Below, one piece after another: positions 34,992-43,190 of a DNA stretch of 64,000 bases (within the stretch, counting starts at the first letter, position 1; the number at the start of each line of letters is the position of its first letter). A model generated the notes under the pieces. It worked only from the letters and a program-made list of their open reading frames with translations, was not told where the DNA came from and did not search any database. The translations under genes and the position numbers were made by a program. Origin of the DNA: Bradyrhizobium agreste (GTDB lineage: Bacteria; Pseudomonadota; Alphaproteobacteria; Rhizobiales; Xanthobacteraceae); assembly GCF_016031625.1 (NCBI RefSeq), contig NZ_JACCHP010000001.1:248001-312000 (forward strand), read 5' to 3'.

Positions 34992-35429
34992 TGGGGTTAG
35001 GCACTCGCCTAACCCTTGGTACATCAGAAATTTGGGGGCGGGGAAGCGCGGCCACCGATACCGACACGCGCTGATCGGTGTCGATCTGAAAGCACCAATC
35101 CCTTATCCCAACACCAGCCAAACCTACGATATCTCATCCAATCCTTCGCACGGAGCGACGACCAGCCGGACCGAACAGCCGTAGGCAAATTGGAATTTGT
35201 CAAAAATAGAATCGTTCAAACAACAGCTCGGTAAAATGCGCACAGAGAGCAAGCCGTTCTCATTGCTCACTTACTTTATTTTTCCCGAAGCCTTGCGAAA
35301 AGACGCTGAGCATCCCGCGGGCGAAGGCGGCGGGCACGTTTAGATCAATTCTGAGCTGAGGCGTATTGTCACACTTTCGTGTGTCACTGTAGGCGAGGGC
35401 CCTCAGGCTTTTCTTTGAAGGGGACAGCA
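34992..35429. other. Intergenic region, AT-richer promoter DNA
   Basis: A 438-base gap with A/T-rich stretches near 35190-35290 and 35340-35400, probably the promoter of the following operon. No gene or clear operator is recognised. Confidence 0.4.
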
Positions 35430-36332
35430 GTGAAGCGTTTCGTAAGACCGGTATGCGCGGCAGCTGTGATGCTGACCGCTTGGCAGGCACGTGCAGGAGA
35501 ATCACCGTTCGGCTGGATTTACACCGCCGATGTGCATCCGCAGGGCACGTTTGAATACGAACACAAATCGTTCATGCAGGCCGGGCAGTCGCAGGGGCAG
35601 TATTTTTTCATGCAGAACAAGGAGGAGATCGAATACGGTCTCACCAACCAGCTGCAGATCTCCGGCTATTTCAACTGGAGCTATGCCAACGCCTTCCGCA
35701 ACGGCTTCGACGGGACGACGGGCGGACCGGGCGTCTCTCAGTTTCTCGATGCTTCCTTCGACCCGTACTCGCGTTACGAGAAGACGCGCTTCGATTCGGT
35801 TTCCTTCGAGGCGATCTACCAGGTTCTCAATCCCGTGACCGATCCGATCGGGCTTGCGCTCTACATCGAGCCGGAGATCGGGCCGAAGACGAAGGAGCTG
35901 GAATGGCGGGTGATCTTGCAGAAAAACTTCCTGGACGACCGCCTCATTGCCGCTATCAATATCATGGGCAAGCATGAGCGCGAAGTTTACGCCGACGGCT
36001 CGATCGAAAGGGCTTCGCCGATCGACGTGACCTTCGGCATGTCCTATCTGGTGATGCCGAACTGGATGATCGGCTTCGAGACCCGCATTCACAACGAGTT
36101 CACCGGCTACTGGTTCAACAATCCCGAACATTCCGCGTTCTTTGCCGGCCCGGTCATCCACTACGGCCAGAAAGAATTCTGGTGGACGCTGGCCTGGCGT
36201 CACCAACTGCCGATGGTCATCACCTACAACGAGGACCAGGCGTCGGTGGTGAAGCACGGTCGCATCTACGGCGACGAGCACGCGCGGGACGAGGTGATGT
36301 TCCGCCTCGGCGTGCCGTTCGCCGTGAAGTAG
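35430..36332 (+). CDS. Exported beta-barrel-like protein (DUF6662-like)
   Basis: About 300 residues, starting with GTG at 35430 after GAAGGGGA. A Sec signal peptide (KRFVRPVCAAAVMLTAWQARA) precedes a mature region of alternating amphipathic strands with many aromatic girdle residues (FGWIYTADVHPQGTFEYEHKS, YGLTNQLQISGYFNWSY, FWWTLAWRHQLP). This is consistent with an outer-membrane beta-barrel. It resembles proteins annotated as DUF6662. An FMN-binding protein, ApbE and a four-helix membrane protein follow at gaps of 18, 2 and 3 bases, so all four are one operon. Outer-membrane passage or anchoring of an electron-transfer module is a reasonable guess. Confidence 0.7.
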   Translation: MKRFVRPVCAAAVMLTAWQARAGESPFGWIYTADVHPQGTFEYEHKSFMQAGQSQGQYFFMQNKEEIEYGLTNQLQISGYFNWSYANAFRNGFDGTTGGPGVSQFLDASFDPYSRYEKTRFDSVSFEAIYQVLNPVTDPIGLALYIEPEIGPKTKELEWRVILQKNFLDDRLIAAINIMGKHEREVYADGSIERASPIDVTFGMSYLVMPNWMIGFETRIHNEFTGYWFNNPEHSAFFAGPVIHYGQKEFWWTLAWRHQLPMVITYNEDQASVVKHGRIYGDEHARDEVMFRLGVPFAVK

Positions 36333-36350
36333 GGTTTCGAGGCAGGCAGC

Positions 36351-36806
36351 ATGAAGTGGACACCACTCCTCACCGCGCCGACGGCGATCGTTCTGATCGC
36401 GCCGGCCGGCGCCACTGTGTATATGAGCGAACAGCAGGCGATGCAGGCGATTTTTCCCGGCGCATCGTTCTCCGCCGGCGGCAGGGCGGGCGTCTTCCGC
36501 GCCTCCTCGGGGGGCATCGTCGTGATCGACCGCGTGCTCGGCAAGCACGAATACATCAAATACGCCGTGGGCATCACCGCCGGCGGCACCGTCAAGCACA
36601 TCGAGATCCTCGAGTATAACGAGTCCTATGGCTACGAGGTTCGCGAGGCCTCGTGGCGCTCGCAATTCACAGACAAGAGCGCGAGTTCGCCGTTGCAGCT
36701 CAATGTCGATATCAAGAACATCAGCGGCGCGACCTTGTCGTGCAAGCACATCACCGATGGCGTGAGGCGTGTCGTCGGGCAGTACCAGAGTCTGAAGGGG
36801 CAGTAG
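36351..36806 (+). CDS. Exported FMN-binding domain protein
   Basis: A 151-residue protein with an N-terminal hydrophobic segment (LLTAPTAIVLIAPAGATVYM). The FMN-binding domain includes KYAVGITAGGTVKHIEILEYNESYGYEV and ends with ISGATLSCKHITDGVRR. The SGAT(L)S motif is the site where ApbE attaches FMN to a threonine by a phosphoester bond, in the style of NqrC/RnfG/UrdA. ApbE is encoded two bases downstream, and a membrane protein with paired histidines follows, so this is probably a periplasmic one-electron carrier. The final electron acceptor is not evident. Confidence 0.82.
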   Translation: MKWTPLLTAPTAIVLIAPAGATVYMSEQQAMQAIFPGASFSAGGRAGVFRASSGGIVVIDRVLGKHEYIKYAVGITAGGTVKHIEILEYNESYGYEVREASWRSQFTDKSASSPLQLNVDIKNISGATLSCKHITDGVRRVVGQYQSLKGQ

Positions 36807-36808
36807 CC

Positions 36809-37624
36809 ATGAGGCGCGCACGTCCGCTGCTGGGCACGATCGTGGAGATCGAGGTCGACGGCGTCGCGCAAGCCGACGCTGAACGAGCGATTGCCCGCGC
36901 CTTCGAGGCGGTGTCGCTGGTGCAGCGCCTGATGAGCTTTCACGATGCAGGTAGCGACATCGGACGCATCAACCGCGAGGCGTTTCGCAGGCCCGTGGCG
37001 GTCCATCCCTGGACGGCGCGAGTTTTGTATCACGCAGCAGCGTTTCACGCCGCGAGCAACGGCCTGTTCGACTGCGCGGTCGGCTTCGAGCTGATGCGCC
37101 GCGGGTTGCTGCCGTCCAACGATCTCGATCATATCTGTGACGGCGACTTCAGCGCGGTCCGCCTGTTGGAGGATCGATCCGTGCGCTTGACGGCACCGGT
37201 CGCGATCGATCTTGGCGGAATAGCCAAGGGCTACGCGGTCGATCGCGCGATCGCCTCGCTTCGCGCAGCGGGCGTCCGACGCGCGACTGTCAACGCCGGC
37301 GGAGACCTGCGCGTCATGGGCGAGATCGACCAGCCGATCCATGTGCACGTGCCAGGCCAGGGGTTGCTGCAGGCTGGATTTTTGCGCAACGGCGCCATTG
37401 CAACCTCCTCCTCCACGGCCACCGTCGGCCGGCGCGGAGCGTTGGACTCGCCGGGCTCAACAACGGACAGACGAGCCTATTCGGTCGTCGCAGCAAGCTG
37501 CATCGTCGCGGACGCCTTGACAAAGATCCTGGTCCAGAGCGGCGAGCCGCAGCATCCCTGCTTCGCTCGCTTTGGCGCGACGGCCTTCATCAGCGGCGGC
37601 GTTCTCCAGGCGGTGGCGGCCTGA
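36809..37624 (+). CDS. apbE: FAD:protein FMN transferase (ApbE)
   Basis: About 271 residues. It begins RRARPLLGTIVEIEV, the ApbE opening normally found after a signal peptide; here none is visible, and the start at 36809 lies two bases after the preceding stop. The conserved core is present: IDLGGIAKGYAVDRAIASLRAAGV, TVNAGGDLRVMG and the metal-binding C-terminal VVAASCIVADALTKIL (D-A-x-T-K). The enzyme cleaves FAD and couples FMN to Thr in a [S/T]GAT motif, which the preceding gene's product carries. Lack of an export signal is unusual and suggests either a cytoplasmic variant or a missed upstream start. Confidence 0.88.
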   Translation: MRRARPLLGTIVEIEVDGVAQADAERAIARAFEAVSLVQRLMSFHDAGSDIGRINREAFRRPVAVHPWTARVLYHAAAFHAASNGLFDCAVGFELMRRGLLPSNDLDHICDGDFSAVRLLEDRSVRLTAPVAIDLGGIAKGYAVDRAIASLRAAGVRRATVNAGGDLRVMGEIDQPIHVHVPGQGLLQAGFLRNGAIATSSSTATVGRRGALDSPGSTTDRRAYSVVAASCIVADALTKILVQSGEPQHPCFARFGATAFISGGVLQAVAA

Positions 37625-37627
37625 TCC

Positions 37628-38113
37628 ATGCGCCTCGGCTTCGTTCAAAAGAGCGCCATCTGGACCGCAGCCACGGTGGTCGCGCTGAGCGGCGGCGCCT
37701 GGCTCGTCCTGCACGACCTCGTCGACGCCGAGCCCGGTGAAGCCGAACGGTTGCTATTGATGGTCCACGGTATCTCCGCCTATGCCATTTTGATCGCAAT
37801 CGGTTCGCTGCTTCCGCTGCACGTGCGGTCGGGCTGGCACCGGCGGCGCAAGCGATGGACCGGGGGCAGCACGCTAGCCATGCTTGTCGTGCTCGCCATC
37901 ACGGGTCTCGTGCTCTACTACGGGGGCGAAGCAACGCGGGAGCCGGCCCGGTGGATTCACATCGCCATCGGGATTGCATGCTTCGCGTTGTTTCCTGTCC
38001 ATGCGCTACTTGCGGCAACGGTCAGGCGCAGCGCGGACAGCGCGATATCATCTCGGGATGGCACGGCGGAGAGCCGGAGTCGCTATGCATCCGCAGATGC
38101 TGGTCGACGATAG
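37628..38113 (+). CDS. Four-helix membrane protein, possible b-type cytochrome subunit
   Basis: A 161-residue protein with four predicted membrane helices (about 9-28, 42-62, 80-98 and 105-128). Histidines fall inside or at the edges of the helices: LMVHGISAYAIL, LPLHVRSGWH, RWIHIAIGIA and FPVHALLA. Such paired histidines resemble DUF4405/cytochrome b561-type di-heme proteins. It follows apbE by three bases and ends the operon with the FMN-binding protein and the barrel protein. It could pass electrons from the quinone pool to the flavoprotein. Heme binding is inferred from histidine placement only. Confidence 0.6.
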   Translation: MRLGFVQKSAIWTAATVVALSGGAWLVLHDLVDAEPGEAERLLLMVHGISAYAILIAIGSLLPLHVRSGWHRRRKRWTGGSTLAMLVVLAITGLVLYYGGEATREPARWIHIAIGIACFALFPVHALLAATVRRSADSAISSRDGTAESRSRYASADAGRR

Positions 38114-38250
38114 GTAGCTAGGCGCTTTCTCAAAACCGGTCTCTGTCCAGCCAAGATTAGTTCAGCATTCATTCAAGTGAGAATGCCTAGTTTTCCCGGA
38201 ACAGGCTCCGCGTCTCGAAGCGCCGGTCTGTTAGAACCGGGAGATGGGTC

Positions 38251-38544
38251 ATGAAATTAAAGAGTGCACTTCTGGCCACTGCGTTTGCCTTTACGGCACT
38301 GTCCACACTACCGGCGCTCGCCCATGACGAGTGGGATAATGGGCACCGCGCATTTCATGACCAGCTATTGGAAGCGCATGAACGGGCCCACGAGGAAGGG
38401 TTTGAGAGCCGTGCCGAGCATCGCGCTTATCACCGCGCGCTCCGCGACTTGCACGGGAACTATCATGAGGATCGTGGCGACTACAGCTATTACCGGCCGC
38501 GCTACCATTATTACTATCCCAACTACCGCAGTTGGGGATGGTAG
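38251..38544 (+). CDS. Exported His/Tyr-rich small protein
   Basis: A 97-residue protein with a clear Sec signal (KLKSALLATAFAFTALSTLPALA, cleavage before HDEWD). The mature part has about eleven histidines and a tyrosine-rich C-terminus (YSYYRPRYHYYYPNYRSWGW), suggesting metal binding or aggregation. GGGAGATGGGTC precedes the ATG. It is encoded before the decayed copper-resistance genes, so a metal-related role is possible but unproven. Confidence 0.6.
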   Translation: MKLKSALLATAFAFTALSTLPALAHDEWDNGHRAFHDQLLEAHERAHEEGFESRAEHRAYHRALRDLHGNYHEDRGDYSYYRPRYHYYYPNYRSWGW

Positions 38545-38575
38545 CCACGTGGCTTAGAGGCGAGGAGAATGAAAT

Positions 38576-38949
38576 ATGCGCGCTAGACTTTTGGCCATCA
38601 GCGCGGCCATCGGCCTCGCCCTTGCTGCGACGGAAGCAATGGCGCATCCGAAGCTCACATCCTCTGCTCCACCGGCGGATGGCATCGCGCGCGCCGCGCC
38701 GACGACCAAGGAAATCCGCCTGAACTTCTCGGAAGGAGTGATTGCCAAATTTTCAGGCCTGGAGTTGCGGGACGAGAGCGGCAAATCGATTGCTACAGGT
38801 ACCCCGGCGTCGACCTGAAGGACAAGAAGCAGCTTGTGGTGCCTCTCGATGCGCCGTTACCGGCGGGCAAGTACCGGGTGATATGGCACGCGGTCTCTGA
38901 GGACACCCACCGAGTCAAGGGCGAATACACCTTCACGATCGGCAACTAG
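38576..38949 (+). pseudogene. copC: CopC-like periplasmic copper-binding protein gene, frameshifted
   Basis: The N-terminal 80 codons encode a signal peptide and HPKLTSSAPPADGIARAAPT, in which the first mature residue His is a copper ligand in CopC proteins, then EIRLNFSEGVIAKFSGLELRDESGKSIATG. The frame stops at 38818. The missing second half follows in another frame (about 38803-38949): YPGVDLKDKKQLVVPLDAPL, then PAGKYRVIWHAVSEDTHRVKGEYTFTIGN with stop. A small deletion near 38800 joins them. If real, copper binding is lost because the C-terminal ligand region (SEDTHRVKG) is not translated in frame. Confidence 0.75.
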
Positions 38950-38951
38950 CC

Positions 38952-39377
38952 GTGGAGCTATGGCTCGTCCTCGTCCGCTTCGTGCACTACGCGGCGTCTC
39001 TCGTACTATTTGGCTTGGTGTTGTTCCCCTTCTACGCCTGTCCGCCAACGACAAGTCGCGACGGGGGCAGCCGCGCGCTGGCAATCTCGCTGTCGGTTTC
39101 ACTTCTCGTCCTTGCCAGCGGCATTTTGTGGTTCATCGGCGTCGCGACCAGCATGACTGGAGGCGGCGTGAACTGGGAAACGGCCAGCTTCGTGCTGACG
39201 GATACGTCCTTTGGAGCCGTCGCATTATTGCGGCTCGGGGCGACGATTGCAGCGATCGGCGGCAAAGGACAATGCACATTTGCCGCAGCACGAAAGTGGG
39301 TTCCGGCCGCTTGTCTGATGTGGTCTCGGCCGCTCTACGGATCCGAGGCCCACGCGGCGCAGCGGCTCCGCCGCTGA
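38952..39377 (+). pseudogene. copD: Truncated CopD-like inner-membrane protein
   Basis: Beginning with GTG three bases after the copC remnant, the 141-residue frame shows the CopD N-terminus (LWLVLVRFVHYAASLVLFGLVLFPFYA) and two further helices (ALAISLSVSLLVLASGILWF and FGAVALLRLGATIAAIGG). CopD is normally about 290 residues with eight helices. Here the sequence loses similarity near 39270 and ends after non-hydrophobic residues. The truncation lies 60-160 bases from the tRNA-derived attachment scar, so insertion of the island probably removed the rest. Confidence 0.65.
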
Positions 39378-39436
39378 CTTTTAAAAGATGTATGGCTAGC
39401 CGGTCGAAGTATGCACCCATGACGACGTCGTGTACT

Positions 39437-39572
39437 TGGTTGCGGGGGTAATTTGAGCACAAGACCTAAGCGGCAATTTCGAAGACAAAAATAACCCGCA
39501 AGCCTTACGAATTGCTGGGGTTATTTGCCAATTTGGTTGCGGGGATAGGATTTGAACCTATGACCTTCAGGA
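39437..39572 (-). mobile_element. tRNA-derived attachment site: 3' fragment of a Met-tRNA-like gene plus short direct repeat
   Basis: Reading the minus strand from about 39571 to 39534 gives CCTGAAGGTCATAGG, TTCAAAT, CCTATCCCCGCAACC. This is the anticodon-stem 3' side, a closed T-arm (ATAGG/CCTAT around TTCAAAT) and the acceptor 3' strand of an initiator Met-tRNA-like gene. The 5' half is absent. A second copy of TTGGTTGCGGGG lies at 39437-39448. The repeat pair flanks an AATAACCC...GGGGTTATT hairpin (about 39490-39523). This is the usual scar of an element integrated into a tRNA 3' end. The tandem GTGCTA motifs beyond it (about 39632-39650) also resemble att-adjacent DNA. Confidence 0.7.
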
Positions 39573-39757
39573 TAGCAATTGGAATAAGCACTTGATATGG
39601 ATTGATAAATTTAGCTTGAAAATTTTTCTGTGCTAGAGTTTGTGCTAAATCAGAGACTTAAACAGCCTCAAGTGTGATAGATGTCACACATTTAAGCAAC
39701 GATCTTGACGAGCTCCCCAGCCGGGATGGATGGTCTGCTATCGCCTCGCTACCGAGC

Positions 39758-40354
39758 TCATCGGGCGGAGCCTCTGCCCTGCTCTTCCAACAGCCCTTGA
39801 ATAACTGCCGTGAGCGCCGCTTCGTTGCCGCCGAAGCTTGCGATGACGGCTTTCATGATCCGCTCCGGATCGAGCCGCCTGAGCACTAAGGGGTGGCCCG
39901 CCTTCTCCGCCAGAAGCGTTAGGAAGGTCAATTGCGCCCGGCCGTTCCCTTCGCGAAAGGGATGGATGGCGTTCAACTCGGCGAGGAAATGGGCCGCCTG
40001 TTTGGCGAAAGCCTGGGGATTGCTGCCCTTGAAATGCTTCGCTTTGGCTAGGGCCTTGAACAGCTTGCTCATCTCCTGGTCGATATGCTCAGGATAGCAA
40101 AAGGTGCTTCCTCCCTTGGAAATCCGTACAGTCCGCACCTTTCCCGCCCACGTGTATACATCCTGGAAGAGATGCCGGTGTATCGCTCGGTAGTGCGTGT
40201 AACTAAGCCTGCCCGTAGGCATCGCCTCGGTCGATCGCTGGAACGAGATTTCCGTCTCGAAAGCATCGAGATCGCGCTGCTCGCGGAGGCCTAGCTTGTT
40301 TTTGAGGACGGTCGTGCCGGGATAGCAGTACGGGTCATCAATGGCCGCGTACAT
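39758..40354 (-). CDS. Fic-domain toxin (AMPylase-like)
   Basis: A 198-residue Fic/Doc protein. The active loop reads HPFREGNGRAQ (from His131), close to the consensus HxFxxGNGRxxR, with His131 as catalytic base and the first Arg (139) retained. The last consensus arginine is replaced, as the sequence continues AQLTF. The flap region TVRISKGGSTFCYPEHI precedes it. Fic enzymes transfer AMP or related groups to target hydroxyls. A 67-codon gene ends 12 bases upstream and is probably its antitoxin. The pair opens the island next to the tRNA scar. Confidence 0.82.
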   Translation of the reverse strand: MYAAIDDPYCYPGTTVLKNKLGLREQRDLDAFETEISFQRSTEAMPTGRLSYTHYRAIHRHLFQDVYTWAGKVRTVRISKGGSTFCYPEHIDQEMSKLFKALAKAKHFKGSNPQAFAKQAAHFLAELNAIHPFREGNGRAQLTFLTLLAEKAGHPLVLRRLDPERIMKAVIASFGGNEAALTAVIQGLLEEQGRGSAR

Positions 40355-40366
40355 GGGACTCGATCA

Positions 40367-40570
40367 TCAACCTTTGCGATAAGCCTTGATGATCTCACGG
40401 CGCCGCTCGCTAGCCGAAAGCCCCCTCACCTCAAAGTCAGAGGCACGCTTTTTCATGGCTGCGGTCGGCTTGATGCCTTCTACGGCACTGATCTTCGCAA
40501 AACGCTCCCTGCCAAGCACGAACTTAGCGGAGACGCGCTTGTTAGAACCAGATTTTTTGCGAATGGGCAT
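40367..40570 (-). CDS. Small antitoxin partner of the Fic protein
   Basis: A 67-residue basic protein. FAKISAVEGIKPTAAMKKRA resembles the inhibitory helix of Fic-associated antitoxins (S/TxxxE[G/N] type, here with a shortened spacing), and RGLSASERRREIIKAYRKG is a helical tail. It lies immediately upstream of the Fic gene on the same strand, as is usual for VbhA/VbhT-like pairs. The assignment is from position and the Glu-Gly motif; direct inhibition is inferred. Confidence 0.6.
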   Translation of the reverse strand: MPIRKKSGSNKRVSAKFVLGRERFAKISAVEGIKPTAAMKKRASDFEVRGLSASERRREIIKAYRKG

Positions 40571-40709
40571 GTCGCGAATCTATCACATTTGGCGCTAAAT
40601 TCCACTCACTAAGCTTAGAGATCGCATCCCCTGTTGCTTAGTTGTCAGTCTCGGCAGACCTGAATCGTCTTTGACAGCCAAGGTTCTCCGGCAGGAATAT
40701 TTGGAAGAG

Positions 40710-42218
40710 ATGGAAAAGATCCTCTACCTATTTCCCGATACCAATCTCTTTGCCCAATGCCGAGCCCTCGACGAACTGGATTGGGCACGTTGGGGCGATG
40801 CTGATGAAATACACCTCATCGTCTCGCGACCGGTTCAGGCCGAAATCGACCGCCAAAAGAACAAGGGGAGCGACCGTCTGGCGCGCCGCGCCAAAGCAAC
40901 CTCCAGCCTGTTCCGCGAGATTATTCTGAGTACATCGGATCACAAGGTCGTCGCTGGTCCCTCCCCCACCGTGAAGCTGTTCATCCTCAACAGTCTTAAG
41001 CCGGACTCAGCTCTCAAGGATCAACTCGACTACGAGCATAACGACGATGCTCTCGTCGGTATCGCGCATGCCTTCGCAAGCAAGCATTCTGGCAAGGATG
41101 TCCGTGTTCTCACCCACGACACCGGCCCTATGGCTTCCGCCAAAATGGTCGGAGTCGCGATCGCTCCCATACCGGACGACTGGCTGCTTGAGCCTGAGTC
41201 GACCGAGAAGGACAAAACAATCAAGGCCCTTGAAACCAAGGTAAAACAACTCGAACGGTCAGAGCCGGCCATAAGAATTGCGTGCATTGATGTCGATCAG
41301 AAGCCATTGAAGCGGCTTGAAGGCGAAGTGATCGTCTATCAGCCGCTCACATCATCCGAAGTTTCGGAGTTGATGGGCAAAATTTCTGGGCAGTTCCCTA
41401 TGGTTACGGATTTTACGACGCCACCGACGCCCGCGCCAAAGTTTCCACAAATCGGGGGACACTCGTTCTCGAACGCGGTGTACCAATACGAACCTCCGAG
41501 CAAGCCTGCGATTGCGCGATACAGAGATAAGCACTACCCGGCCTGGATCTCGCAATGCGAATCCATTCTCAAAGGCCTGCACCACATCATGCAGGCTGAA
41601 CAGAACGACAATAGGTTTGCATTCTATGCAGCCAACACCGGCAGCCGACCAGCTAAAGACGTGCTCGTGACCGTCAAGGCGAAGGGCAACTTCGAACTCG
41701 TCAATCGCGAAAAGGATGACGACGAACCGTTGGTTTCCGAGTTTCAACCACCACCCACGGCTCCCACTGGGACTTGGGCTCCTCAAGGCAGCTTTGCATT
41801 GTCCGCTCTCGCAAGAGTCCCCGTAGTGGGAGCAGAAGTTTCTCAGCGGCCGCTCGACCTATTGGGCCTACACAGCTTGCATAATTTCCGGGATCGAAAG
41901 CGAGATCCGAACAAGTTCTTTTGGAAGCCGCGCCCGGATAATGGAATTCCCGTTCCTCAGTTCGTCTACGAATGCGAGCAATGGCGACACGGAGGTGACC
42001 CCGAGTCGTTCTGGGGATACATTTGGTTCAGCCCTGACCAGGACACGGTTTCAGGCGCTATCGAATGTGAAATCCAGGCCGAGAATCTGACAAGCCCGGC
42101 AAAGCTTCTGGTCCCCGTACGGCTAACCGTGGCGCGGAAGAGCGTCCTTAGCACCGCTGAAGAAAAGGTCGAGATGCTCTTGAAGTCGAAAAACTTTCGC
42201 TTCGGTACTAAGAGCTGA
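40710..42218 (+). CDS. PIN-domain protein with large uncharacterised C-terminal region
   Basis: About 502 residues from ATG 40710 (a TTG at 40671 would add 13). The N-terminal PIN nuclease fold is clear: YLFPDTNLFAQC (first Asp), PVQAEIDRQKNKG (Glu), EHNDDALVGIA (Asp) and VRVLTHDTGPMASA (Asp) supply the acidic metal-binding quartet. After a short coiled linker (KTIKALETKVKQLERSE, about 170-190) follow about 300 residues with no known domain, including a beta-rich C-terminal region. PIN proteins are Mg/Mn-dependent RNases and often toxins. No antitoxin gene is adjacent. It lies in the island among other nuclease and toxin-type genes, so a defence role is plausible. Confidence 0.72.
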   Translation: MEKILYLFPDTNLFAQCRALDELDWARWGDADEIHLIVSRPVQAEIDRQKNKGSDRLARRAKATSSLFREIILSTSDHKVVAGPSPTVKLFILNSLKPDSALKDQLDYEHNDDALVGIAHAFASKHSGKDVRVLTHDTGPMASAKMVGVAIAPIPDDWLLEPESTEKDKTIKALETKVKQLERSEPAIRIACIDVDQKPLKRLEGEVIVYQPLTSSEVSELMGKISGQFPMVTDFTTPPTPAPKFPQIGGHSFSNAVYQYEPPSKPAIARYRDKHYPAWISQCESILKGLHHIMQAEQNDNRFAFYAANTGSRPAKDVLVTVKAKGNFELVNREKDDDEPLVSEFQPPPTAPTGTWAPQGSFALSALARVPVVGAEVSQRPLDLLGLHSLHNFRDRKRDPNKFFWKPRPDNGIPVPQFVYECEQWRHGGDPESFWGYIWFSPDQDTVSGAIECEIQAENLTSPAKLLVPVRLTVARKSVLSTAEEKVEMLLKSKNFRFGTKS

Positions 42219-42307
42219 GCATCTACCAACATCGCCTGTCCGGAGCCATTTTTTTCAAATAGTTAGATGATGGTCGGCCCCTCACCTGCTCGTGGTACAG
42301 TACCTTC

Positions 42308-43190
42308 ATGACCAACTCAGATTTCGCAGTTGCAATCTTCCCCTTCCTTAAGACGTCTTCGCCGGTACGCATCGGCGGCTATAATTTCCGGTCAACTGAG
42401 GACGTGGAAGGATTGCCACCACATCAAGCAACTGCAATCGATGAGCTTGCACGGATGCTCTTTGTGCAAAGCGATCTGCGTGTGAAATCGGCCTCTTATG
42501 CAATTCTACCGGATATCGAGGTTCACTCCGGCGATCCGCGTCTCCGCCACCTCGCGCACTTAAGGGATGTCGTAGCTTACTTATACGCAGCTCCTCATGA
42601 TGTCTTAGAAACCGTGTTCCTATCGCCCGAAGAGATCAGCCTTGTGCTGTTCACACCTAGCCGCGTGAGCGCTCTTCTGACTCGCCCGGAACATCACACA
42701 GAAAGCGTCACACCCTTATCGGGGCCAGAACCCGATAAGGGAGACTATGTCCCCGGCTATAATGGCCTCTATAACCTCAGACATGCCTTCTGGGTCGAAC
42801 CCGCTCACGCCTGTATGGCCCGAAGCCGCAAATGACATTGAAACATCTCGCAAGACATCCACATTGATTTCGAGCACCGGATGGCTCGTCGCCCTTATCA
42901 CCACCTGCTGCTTGATCTATTGGAGAAACCAGAAACGCCGACATCCCTGCGCGTTTTTTCCGCCCTGCATTGGTTCAATGCCGCCAACGAAAATGGCCTT
43001 AGTCAAAGCCAGGCAGTCCTCAACCTGGCCGTAGCCTTCGAAACACTCCTACGCTTGCCGGAACCTTCGAAGACCGACCGTCTGGTGGACGCGATCTCGC
43101 TGTTGCTTGGTCGAACGGAGCGCCTCGATGAGTGGGCTCACCAATTCTACAAGGCACGTTCTCAGGTGGCTCATGAAGGCAATGGGTTCG
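42308..43190 (+). pseudogene. HEPN-like (ApeA-type) protein gene, frameshifted and truncated
   Basis: Frame one (42308-about 42790) encodes a 160-residue N-terminal domain ending YNLRHAFWVEP. After frame changes near 42790 and 42860 the sequence continues as DIHIDFEHRMARRPYHHLLL, then NLAVAFETLLRLPEPSKTDRL and RTERLDEWAHQFYKARSQVAHEG. The last part, with its R-x-x-x-A-H motif, is a HEPN RNase-type helical domain. At about 43190 the match stops and the antisense strand becomes a parB-like gene. The gene is therefore both broken and cut at a recombination junction. It was probably an antiviral HEPN protein. Confidence 0.65.

Noticed and set aside
35502-36821. 439-codon minus-strand frame opposite the barrel and FMN-binding genes
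   Set aside because: It is antisense to two convincing genes with signal peptide and SGAT motif, is His/Arg-rich in the pattern of a GC-rich shadow frame, and has no recognisable domain.
30551-39572. Integrase at 30.5 kb and tRNA scar at 39.5 kb as the two ends of one element
   Set aside because: No copy of the TTGGTTGCGGGG repeat or the T-arm segment was seen near the integrase, and ordinary genes (S1/P1 nuclease, flavinylation operon) lie between.
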